From: Candidatus Ancillula prorhinotermitis
GTDB taxonomy: Bacteria > Actinomycetota > Actinomycetes > Actinomycetales > Bifidobacteriaceae
Assembly: GCA_031280795.1 (NCBI GenBank)
Contig: JAITGF010000016.1
Span: forward strand, 1-22,815
Reading direction: 5' to 3'
DNA: 22,815 bases
Positions 10,180 to 16,756 of the stretch are shown here, piece after piece; position 1 is the first letter of the stretch, and each line of letters begins with the position of its first letter. Position numbers and translations under genes: made by a program. The notes beneath the pieces are model-generated. The model was not told the origin of the DNA, did no database searches, and saw only the letters and a list, made by a program, of their open reading frames with translations.

Positions 10180-10701
10180 ATGGCTACTGAAAAGAAGATA
10201 CAACAAGTTGGCGAACTCAAGGAACTCTTTGAGAATTCTTCAGCTGTTCTTTTGACTGAGTACCGCGGTCTCACAGTTGCGCAAATCAAAGACTTGCGCG
10301 TGAAATTGGGGGAGAACGTTACTTACCATGTAGCAAAAAACACTCTCGTAAAAATTGCTGCGAAATCCGCTGGTGTTGACTATATTGATGAGTCGCAACT
10401 AGCTGGGCCAACAGCTCTAGCATTTGTAAATGGGGATGACCCAGTTACACCTGCTAAAGTTTTACGTGATTTTGCCAAGGAAGCTGATGCTTTGGTGATT
10501 AAGGGAGGCATCTTCGATGGTGCAGCTCTTGACGCTGAAGGTGTCATCAAGCTTGCTAGCCTTGAGTCTCGTGAAGTTCTTCTAGCTAAGGTCGCAGGCG
10601 CTGTTAAGGCTGGTATTGCAAAAGCTGCATATGTTTTGCAAGCTCCAGCTTCAAAGACAGTCCGCACGATCGATGCTTTGAAGGCTAAAAAAGAGGCTTA
10701 A
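10180..10701 (+). CDS. rplJ: 50S ribosomal protein L10
   Basis: Forms the base of the ribosomal stalk and binds L7/L12 dimers through its C-terminal helix. The 173 residues begin with the usual KIQQVGELKELFENS segment, followed by LLTEYRGLTVAQIKDLR and YHVAKNTLVKIA, all typical of L10. AAGGA lies 4 nt before the ATG. It follows the structured leader and precedes rplL, the conserved order. rplK and rplA, often just upstream, are absent here; thrS and the HIT gene take that place. Confidence 0.97.
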   Translation: MATEKKIQQVGELKELFENSSAVLLTEYRGLTVAQIKDLRVKLGENVTYHVAKNTLVKIAAKSAGVDYIDESQLAGPTALAFVNGDDPVTPAKVLRDFAKEADALVIKGGIFDGAALDAEGVIKLASLESREVLLAKVAGAVKAGIAKAAYVLQAPASKTVRTIDALKAKKEA

Positions 10702-10754
10702 GGAAAGAACAACTGAACACCATATAGACCATATATAGAAAGGAAATAACATAA

Positions 10755-11141
10755 ATGGCTAAATTAACAACTGCTGAACTAATTGATGCGTTCAAAGAAT
10801 TGACTCTAATCGAGCTTTCTGAATTCGTAAAAGAATTTGAAGAGGTATTCGACGTTACTGCTGCTGCACCAGCTGCTGTGGCTGTGGCTGCTCCAGGGGC
10901 TGCAGGCGATGCACCAGCTGCTGAAGCTAAGGATTCATTCAACGTAGTCCTTACCGCTGCGGGCGACAAGAAGATTGCTGTAATCAAGGAAGTACGTGGC
11001 ATTACTGGACTCGGACTTGCTGAAGCTAAGGCGCTTGTAGACGAAGCACCAAAGACTGTACTTGAAAACGCTAAGACTGATGATGCGAACAAGGCAAAGG
11101 AAGCTCTTGAGGCTGCCGGAGCGTCTGTAGAACTACAGTAA
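10755..11141 (+). CDS. rplL: 50S ribosomal protein L7/L12
   Basis: Stalk protein that recruits translation factors to the ribosome; 128 residues. An N-terminal dimerisation helix pair is followed by an Ala/Pro/Val-rich hinge (about residues 36-58). The conserved C-terminal domain has [21 protein letters not shown] and [22 protein letters not shown] lies upstream of ATG. The final codons and stop are copied in a 36-bp direct repeat just downstream. Confidence 0.97.
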   Translation: MAKLTTAELIDAFKELTLIELSEFVKEFEEVFDVTAAAPAAVAVAAPGAAGDAPAAEAKDSFNVVLTAAGDKKIAVIKEVRGITGLGLAEAKALVDEAPKTVLENAKTDDANKAKEALEAAGASVELQ

Positions 11142-11180
11142 GCGACCCAAAGTTACGCGTCTGTAGAACTACAGTAAGCG
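11121..11180 (+). repeat. Duplicated 3' end of rplL
   Basis: The 24 bases at 11121-11144, which include the last codons and stop of rplL, recur exactly at 11157-11180, a 36-bp period. Each copy contains the hairpin CTGTAG-AA-CTACAG. The second copy is outside the reading frame end, so the protein is unchanged. It looks like a recent tandem duplication. Confidence 0.9.
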
Positions 11181-11196
11181 TATTCAAAACAAATTC

Positions 11197-11226
11197 ACGC
11201 CTCCAAATTTTTGGGGGCGTTTTTTT
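11197..11226 (+). terminator. Rho-independent terminator of rplJL
   Basis: ACGCCTCCA pairs with TGGGGGCGT (one G-U pair), extended by A-T pairs towards a small T-rich loop, and the stem runs into seven T. This is a strong intrinsic terminator about 55 nt after the rplL stop. Confidence 0.92.
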
Positions 11227-11227
11227 A

Positions 11228-11253
11228 TACACAAAATAACGTTATTTTGTGTA
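11228..11253. repeat. Perfect 26-bp palindrome
   Basis: The half-site TACACAAAATAAC (11228-11240) is followed directly by its exact reverse complement (11241-11253), with no spacer. It comes straight after the T-run of the terminator and lies about 200 bp upstream of the ABC operon promoter. Its symmetry suits a dimeric regulator site or a cruciform. No T-run follows on the plus strand. Confidence 0.85.
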
Positions 11254-11285
11254 CCATACATGCAAGATACTACAAAAACGTTGCT

Positions 11286-11294
11286 GGGGGGGGG
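11286..11294 (+). repeat. G9 homopolymer tract
   Basis: Nine consecutive G in non-coding DNA, about 165 bp before the ABC exporter start codon. Such tracts vary in length by slipped replication in some bacteria, but here it lies well upstream of the recognised promoter, so an effect on expression is uncertain. Confidence 0.9.
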
Positions 11295-11320
11295 TAGATA
11301 AAATGACTTTTCTCCCCAAA

Positions 11321-11335
11321 CGTGCGAAGTTAGAA
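11321..11335 (+). repeat. Partial third copy of the CGAAGTTAGAA repeat core
   Basis: CGTGCGAAGTTAGAA matches the core of the hairpin-promoter element (CGTGCACGCGAAGTTAGAA) with a 4-base gap. It lies about 100 bp before the full copy and has no -10 after it. Confidence 0.55.
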
Positions 11336-11339
11336 CCCC

Positions 11340-11396
11340 GTTTTGATAGTTTTTCATTGAAAAACGGTAATCAAAACAAAGTGTAATGCACACTTT
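11340..11396. repeat. Nested and tandem inverted repeats
   Basis: An outer perfect stem GTTTTGAT (11340-11347) with ATCAAAAC (11370-11377) encloses GTTTTT/AAAAAC (11349-11365, loop CATTG). Immediately after comes AAAGTGT/ACACTTT (11378-11396, loop AATGC). The arrangement resembles the hairpin-rich region before atpD. The role is unknown. Confidence 0.6.
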
Positions 11397-11397
11397 A

Positions 11398-11456
11398 TTC
11401 TGAGCGAAACGTAGGCTCTGCCTGCGTGCACGCGAAGTTAGAAAGTGATATAATAA
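11398..11456 (+). repeat. Hairpin-promoter repeat element, copy B (upstream of ABC exporter)
   Basis: Ungapped match to 266-324. The stem (11410-11416 with 11420-11426) is preserved. Relative to copy A one G-C pair is replaced by A-T through changes on both sides, one pair becomes T-G, and the loop changes from TTT to TCT. GTGCACGCGAAGTTAGAA and TGATATAATA are identical in both copies. Confidence 0.75.
11426..11454 (+). promoter_or_regulatory. Promoter of the ABC exporter operon, leaderless
   Basis: Extended -10 TGATATAAT with the hexamer at 11449-11454, and GTGCAC at 11426-11431 placed 17 bp upstream. The ATG at 11461 follows six bases after the -10, so the transcript should start at the start codon. 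No Shine-Dalgarno sequence is present. Confidence 0.7.
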
Positions 11457-11460
11457 GTAT

Positions 11461-13212
11461 ATGTTTAGATTAATGAGAAAGTATCTCAAACCTTACGTGC
11501 CCTTTGTAGTGGCTGTCTTATTCTTTCAGACGGTGCAAACAATTGCTACGCTCTACTTACCGAATATGAATGCGCATATCATCGACAACGGTGTCGTAAA
11601 GGGCGATATCGACTACATTTGGAGTGAAGGCATTTTGATGATGATTATCACTTTAGCCCAAATCGCCTGCTCGATACTTGCAGTTTATTTCGGTTCGAAA
11701 GCTGCCTTTTCAATGGCGCGCGATATAAGACGTGACCTTTATGCGCACATCCAAAACTATTCACTGCGTGAGCTCTCTTCTTTTGGGGCGCCTACATTAA
11801 TCACGCGCTCTACCAATGACATCACCCAAGTGCAAAACGTCACCAGCTTTCTCTTCACGCTGATTATCTCCGCACCAATCATGTTCGTCGGTGGTATTGT
11901 GCTTTCACTTGAGCAAGATGTGGCATTATCAGGCGTAATTGCGGCCACCTTCCCAGTAGTAGTGATCGTTGCAGTGGTGTTTATGATTAAGGTTATACCA
12001 TATTTCAAGAAGTTCCAAAAGAAAATCGACCGTATGAATGAAGTCCTTCGCGAGCAAATCACTGGTGTGCGAGTCGTTAGGGCGTTTACTAAGGAAAACA
12101 CTGAGCGCGCACGTTTTGATAAGGTCAACGACGAGCTTTACCACTTGAATTTGACTACTGGGCGTGGCATGTCTCTGCTCTTTCCTATCTTCATGCTGAT
12201 TATCAACTTGTCGATTTTGGCAATCCTCTGGTTCGGCGGTGTGCGTGTCAGCGATGGCGAGATGGAAATTGGCGCTATCACAGCTTTCATGACTTATATG
12301 ATGTACATTATGATGGCAGTACTTATGAGCTCGATGGTGTTCGTAATGATGCCGCGCGCCCAAGTTTCGGCTGGCCGTATTCGCAAAGTATTCAAAACTA
12401 AGTCGAGCGTGTCCGACCCTGAAGTTCCAGCCGAGATAGCCAATCCGAAAGGCGTGCTGGAGTTCTCAAATGTGGAGTTTCGTTATAGCGGCGCCGAAGA
12501 GCCAGTTTTGCGAAATGTCTCCTTCATGGCTAAGCCCGGTGAAGTTACGGCTATCATCGGCTCGACTGGTTGCGGAAAGTCGACATTGCTACGACTTATC
12601 CCGCGCCTTTTTGACGCCACCAAAGGTGCTGTTACGATTGATGGCGTCAATCTGAAGCAGCTTAGACTTGATGATATCAGCCAGTTAGTAGGCGTCATAC
12701 CGCAAAAGAGCTTCCTTTTTTCCGGGACGCTTGAGTCTAACCTGAAGTTCGGTAAAGAAGATGCTACCCGTGAGGAAATGCTTGAAGCACTCAAGATTTC
12801 CCAAAGCCTGAAGTTCCTTGAAGAGAAAGCTAAAGAAAGTGGCGTGGAAGATTTACTGCAGCTTGAAGTTTCTCAAGGTGGCACTAACTTCTCTGGCGGG
12901 CAGCGCCAAAGGCTCTCAATAGCCCGCGCAATCGTACGAAAACCTCACATTTATCAGTTTGATGATTCTTTTTCAGCACTTGACAATTTGACTGATGTAA
13001 AACTTCGGAAGGCATTGACTAAGATAACTAAAGATCGCACAGTGATTATCGTTGCCCAAAGAGTTTCGACTATCCGCCATGCTGATCAAATTCTGGTGAT
13101 GGATAAAGGCGAGATTGTCGGTAAAGGTACACATGAGGAGCTACTTACTTCAAATGACACCTATAAAGAGATCGTTAATTCACAGCTCAGCGCAAAGGAG
13201 GCATTGCAATAA
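11461..13212 (+). CDS. ABC exporter half-transporter, subunit 1 (degenerate ATP site)
   Basis: Type IV ABC exporter half of 583 residues: six membrane helices in the first 310 or so residues, then a nucleotide-binding domain. The Walker A GSTGCGKST is near 367 and the signature is FSGGQRQR. The Walker B end reads FDDSFSALD, with Asp in place of the catalytic Glu, and the switch His is Gln (VAQR). These changes mark the non-hydrolysing partner of heterodimeric exporters such as TM287/288. Its partner is the next gene, which overlaps it by 1 nt. Substrate unknown; drugs, lipids or peptides are possible. It is the first gene of a probable four-gene operon. Confidence 0.92.
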   Translation: MFRLMRKYLKPYVPFVVAVLFFQTVQTIATLYLPNMNAHIIDNGVVKGDIDYIWSEGILMMIITLAQIACSILAVYFGSKAAFSMARDIRRDLYAHIQNYSLRELSSFGAPTLITRSTNDITQVQNVTSFLFTLIISAPIMFVGGIVLSLEQDVALSGVIAATFPVVVIVAVVFMIKVIPYFKKFQKKIDRMNEVLREQITGVRVVRAFTKENTERARFDKVNDELYHLNLTTGRGMSLLFPIFMLIINLSILAILWFGGVRVSDGEMEIGAITAFMTYMMYIMMAVLMSSMVFVMMPRAQVSAGRIRKVFKTKSSVSDPEVPAEIANPKGVLEFSNVEFRYSGAEEPVLRNVSFMAKPGEVTAIIGSTGCGKSTLLRLIPRLFDATKGAVTIDGVNLKQLRLDDISQLVGVIPQKSFLFSGTLESNLKFGKEDATREEMLEALKISQSLKFLEEKAKESGVEDLLQLEVSQGGTNFSGGQRQRLSIARAIVRKPHIYQFDDSFSALDNLTDVKLRKALTKITKDRTVIIVAQRVSTIRHADQILVMDKGEIVGKGTHEELLTSNDTYKEIVNSQLSAKEALQ

Positions 13213-15542
13213 TGACTGATTCAAAAGACAAATCTTCAAGTAATGCACCAGTTGCGAAACGTGGTGGCGGTCCGGGCATGGGCCCGCAAGTCGCAATGGA
13301 AAAACCGAAGAACTTCAAACAAGCTATATGGCGCTTGGTGAAGATGTTTTTATCGCATAGACTTCGTGCTACTGCGCTGATCGTAACGCTCATTATCTCT
13401 GCAGGGCTATCAGCGGTTGGCCCCAAAGTTCTAGGTGAAGCGACAAATGTGCTCTTTAACGGTTTGATTTCCAAGCAGGTAACGCAGACCATTGAGTGCA
13501 GTCTTCCATCTAACGTCACCATCGACCAGGTAAAAGGGCAGTTAGAAGATGCAAACGGACATCTAGACGTTTCTAAGCTTGAAGATATGCAATCAGGCGA
13601 GACCAATCCAGGCGCGCCTGCTAGTGGGTCTCCAGCCGCAACACAAAGCGCGTCCACTCCGGTGAATACTTCTGCACGCATTGCTCCCGGAGCAGGCAGT
13701 GATGCGGGTAGCGATGCTAGTAATGCTACCGAAGGCAGTACAGCCAGTGCTGCCGGCGAAAACGGACAACTTGAGAAGACGACCCGCGAAGTATCTACTT
13801 CAGCCAAGCCGGGTTGCGATAATGCTCATGCAGAGGAATTCGAAGGCAGTGCCAATATGGACGGCATTAAAGAGATGCTTTCTCAGATGACCATCACTCT
13901 TGGCGGAAGTGTCGATTTCGGGCTCTTTGCATGGGTGCTCCTAATGGCAGCTCTTGTCTACTTAGGCACATTCTTGCTCCGGTGGATCGGCGGCTGGATC
14001 TCAGTACGCCTAATCGCCGATGCTTCAAAGCGCCTGCGCGCCCAAATCGAAGAGAAGGTGTGGCGACTCCCGCTGAGCTACTTCGATAAGACTAGCCGCG
14101 GTGAAGTGATGTCCCGCACCACTAACGACCTCGATAACGTCACCCAAGCGCTAAATCAGACTGGTGGCGACTTAATCTATCTGATTCTGATGATCGCCTC
14201 CGTTATAGTGATGATGTTCCAAACTTCAGTGATTCTCGCCATTATCGCGCTAGTTACGATTCCGCTTTCAGGCATCATCATCGGGTTAGTAATGCGTATT
14301 TCCAAAAAGGCATTCACTGAGCAATGGGCGACCACTGGTAAAGTAAACTCAATCACTGAGGAATCGTTTACTGGGCACTTGATCATCAAAGCGTTTAACA
14401 AGAAGTCTGAGTTCAAAAAAGAGTTCAATGAGCAAAATGAGCGCCTGTTCAAATCGTCTTTCAAAGCATCATTTGTGACAGGTTGCATTATGCCGATTAT
14501 GACGTTCATGACTAACTTGAACTACGTGATCGTTGCACTTGTAGGTGCATTGCGCATTCTGAGTGGTCAGATGACCTTAGGTGACCTCCAAGCGTTCATC
14601 CAGTATTCCCGTCAGTTCTCCCAGCCGCTTGGTCAGATCGCCCAGATGATGAATATGCTTCAGTCTGGAGCTGCTTCGGCGGAGCGTATTTTCGAGCTAC
14701 TTGACGCAACTGAAGAGTCGGATGAGAGTGCTTTACCGCAAAGTTTCGATATGAGCGAGGGTGAAATCATCTTCAAAGGTGTTGATTTTAGCTACGACCC
14801 TGACCGCGAGCTGATTAAGAACATGAATCTCGAGGCCGATCCTGGCAAAACGGTAGCGATAGTTGGAGAAACTGGGGCTGGTAAGACCACTTTAGTGAAT
14901 CTGATCATGCGCTTTTACGATATCGATGCGGGTCAAATCACCGTCGACGGCACCGACACTTCGGAAGTTAGCCGCCAAGCTCTGCGTAAGAATGTCGGTA
15001 TGGTTCTGCAAGATACCTGGCTCTTCAAAGGTACCATCCGCGAGAATCTGCTATACGGATTGCCTGAAGGAAAGACGATTTCTGACGACCAGCTTTTCGA
15101 AGCGTGCAAGGCTACCCATGTGGATCATTTTGTGCGTCATCTGCCAGACGGTTACGAAACAGTGCTCAATGACGAGGGTTCTGAAGTCTCTACCGGTGAG
15201 AAGCAGCTTCTAACCATCGCTAGGGCGTTCCTTTCTGACCCGAAGATACTTATCCTTGACGAAGCCACTTCCTCCGTCGACACGCGTACTGAAGTGCTCG
15301 TGCAAAAGGCAATGAACGCTTTACGGGCGAACCGCACTAGCTTCGTGATCGCACACCGCTTATCGACGATTCGGGACGCTGATGTGATTATCGTTATGGA
15401 AAAAGGTAGCATCGTTGAGCAGGGTAACCATCATGAACTTATCGCACTCGGTGGTCACTATGCTAAGCTATATGAATCCCAGTTCGAAAAAGCCGCTATT
15501 GATGAAGATGGTCATGGAGAAGAGCTCGAAGTTGGTGCATGA
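13212..15542 (+). CDS. ABC exporter half-transporter, subunit 2 (catalytic), with long extracellular loop
   Basis: Partner half-transporter, 776 residues. The nucleotide-binding domain has Walker A GETGAGKTT near 552, a degenerate signature STGEKQL, intact Walker B with Glu (ILILDEATSSVDT) and switch His (IAHRLST). Together with subunit 1 this gives one competent and one degenerate ATP site. Between the first and second membrane helices (residues about 82-232) lies an unusual loop of about 150 residues, rich in Ala, Ser, Gly and Thr, with one Cys near each end (ECSLPS and KPGCDN) that could form a disulfide. AAAGGAGG lies 10 nt before ATG, and the start shares one base with the previous stop. 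Confidence 0.92.
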   Translation: MTDSKDKSSSNAPVAKRGGGPGMGPQVAMEKPKNFKQAIWRLVKMFLSHRLRATALIVTLIISAGLSAVGPKVLGEATNVLFNGLISKQVTQTIECSLPSNVTIDQVKGQLEDANGHLDVSKLEDMQSGETNPGAPASGSPAATQSASTPVNTSARIAPGAGSDAGSDASNATEGSTASAAGENGQLEKTTREVSTSAKPGCDNAHAEEFEGSANMDGIKEMLSQMTITLGGSVDFGLFAWVLLMAALVYLGTFLLRWIGGWISVRLIADASKRLRAQIEEKVWRLPLSYFDKTSRGEVMSRTTNDLDNVTQALNQTGGDLIYLILMIASVIVMMFQTSVILAIIALVTIPLSGIIIGLVMRISKKAFTEQWATTGKVNSITEESFTGHLIIKAFNKKSEFKKEFNEQNERLFKSSFKASFVTGCIMPIMTFMTNLNYVIVALVGALRILSGQMTLGDLQAFIQYSRQFSQPLGQIAQMMNMLQSGAASAERIFELLDATEESDESALPQSFDMSEGEIIFKGVDFSYDPDRELIKNMNLEADPGKTVAIVGETGAGKTTLVNLIMRFYDIDAGQITVDGTDTSEVSRQALRKNVGMVLQDTWLFKGTIRENLLYGLPEGKTISDDQLFEACKATHVDHFVRHLPDGYETVLNDEGSEVSTGEKQLLTIARAFLSDPKILILDEATSSVDTRTEVLVQKAMNALRANRTSFVIAHRLSTIRDADVIIVMEKGSIVEQGNHHELIALGGHYAKLYESQFEKAAIDEDGHGEELEVGA

Positions 15543-15580
15543 TGTTTTTAATAAAGGAGGTGAGCGTAGCCCAGTAGAAA

Positions 15581-16756
15581 TTGACTAATCCACTCGATAA
15601 GGCACTCACTAAGCTTAAGCGTGACGGTGCTGATGATGTCTTCTGCGCTGTTTTTGCGCATAACTTTTCTGCGCTCAAAAACGCTACGTCACCATACATT
15701 CGCGAAGATGCTATTGAGCCTCTAGTCGACGCCCAAGAAGCCCACCTGCATAAAGGTCATGCTTCAAATGAAATGGCTAGTCAAACGGCTATCATAAAGC
15801 TCAATGGTGGCCTAGGCACTTCTATGGGGCTCGATAAAGCTAAGTCGCTCTTAGAGGTCAAAGATGGCTATACGTTTCTAGATGTGATCATACACCAAGT
15901 CGAGCGTTTACGTAGCAAATATCATGCACCATTTCCGTTGATGTTCATGAATTCCTTCAATACCTCTGCTGATACTATTTCATACATTAAGGACAACCAC
16001 GCCGAATTCTTCAACAAAGCACTTGGGGAGAACGACTTACCACTAGAGTTTGTGCAACACCGAGAACCTAAGCTTTTAGCTTCTACGTATGAACCAGCTG
16101 CTTTTCCTGAAGACCCTGAGCTAGAATGGTGCCCACCTGGGCACGGCGATTTCTACGCCGCCTTTTATGGGTCTAGGGCGTTAGAGCGACTACTCTCAGC
16201 TGGTTTCAAATATGCCTTCGTTTCAAACTCGGACAACTTAGGGGCTGTTTTTGATGCGAAAATTGCTAATTATTTCGAAGAGAGCGACGCGACCATCATG
16301 CTCGAGCTGGCTTCGAAGACCGAAGCTGACGTTAAAGGTGGGCATATAGTTTTGCAAGACGGTAAGATGATGCTTCGCGAAGTGGCGCAGATACACCCTG
16401 ACGATATGCAAACTGCACTTGACATATCTCGCCACCCGTATTTTAACACCAACTCGCTGTGGTTGAATTTAGAGAAATTGCATCATGTGCTAAAGGGTTG
16501 TGCTGGAGTGCTTGATCTGCCATTGATCGTCAACAAGAAACGCCTTCGCCCCAAAGATGATTCAACTCCGGAGGTGATTCAGCTTGAAACTGCTATAGGA
16601 GCTGCCATTTCAGTACTAGATGATACCACCGTAATCAGCGCTGGTCGGGAGAGGTTTTTACCAGTGAAGTTGACGTCAGATCTAGAGGAATTGCGCAGCC
16701 CGGAATACGCTCTAGATGCTGATTTTAACTTGAGAAGAGTTGCTCATGTGGATTGA
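15581..16756 (+). CDS. UTP-glucose-1-phosphate uridylyltransferase, C-terminally short
   Basis: UDPGP-family (eukaryotic-type) UDP-glucose pyrophosphorylase: UTP + glucose-1-phosphate to UDP-glucose, used in sugar interconversion and cell-surface synthesis. The nucleotide-binding motif KLNGGLGTSMGLDKAKSLLE is clear, followed by MNSFNT, EWCPPGHGD, FVSNSDNLGAV, TEADVKGGH and VIQLETAIGAA. The 391 residues stop soon after the catalytic core, where family members of about 460-500 residues have a C-terminal beta-helix domain. The start is TTG 15581, because an in-frame TAG at 15575 blocks anything further upstream. The only strong ribosome site, AAAGGAGG at 15553-15560, lies 20 nt away. The gene overlaps helY by 11 nt. 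Confidence 0.88.
   Translation: MTNPLDKALTKLKRDGADDVFCAVFAHNFSALKNATSPYIREDAIEPLVDAQEAHLHKGHASNEMASQTAIIKLNGGLGTSMGLDKAKSLLEVKDGYTFLDVIIHQVERLRSKYHAPFPLMFMNSFNTSADTISYIKDNHAEFFNKALGENDLPLEFVQHREPKLLASTYEPAAFPEDPELEWCPPGHGDFYAAFYGSRALERLLSAGFKYAFVSNSDNLGAVFDAKIANYFEESDATIMLELASKTEADVKGGHIVLQDGKMMLREVAQIHPDDMQTALDISRHPYFNTNSLWLNLEKLHHVLKGCAGVLDLPLIVNKKRLRPKDDSTPEVIQLETAIGAAISVLDDTTVISAGRERFLPVKLTSDLEELRSPEYALDADFNLRRVAHVD

Noticed and set aside
11184..11489. 101-codon minus-strand frame upstream of the ABC exporter
   Set aside because: It crosses a terminator, a perfect palindrome, a G9 tract and a promoter element; it is almost surely a chance frame.
13187..13807. 206-codon minus-strand frame opposite the ABC exporter loop
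   Set aside because: It mirrors a low-complexity Ala/Ser-rich coding segment on the plus strand; such antisense frames are common there and no ribosome site is seen.
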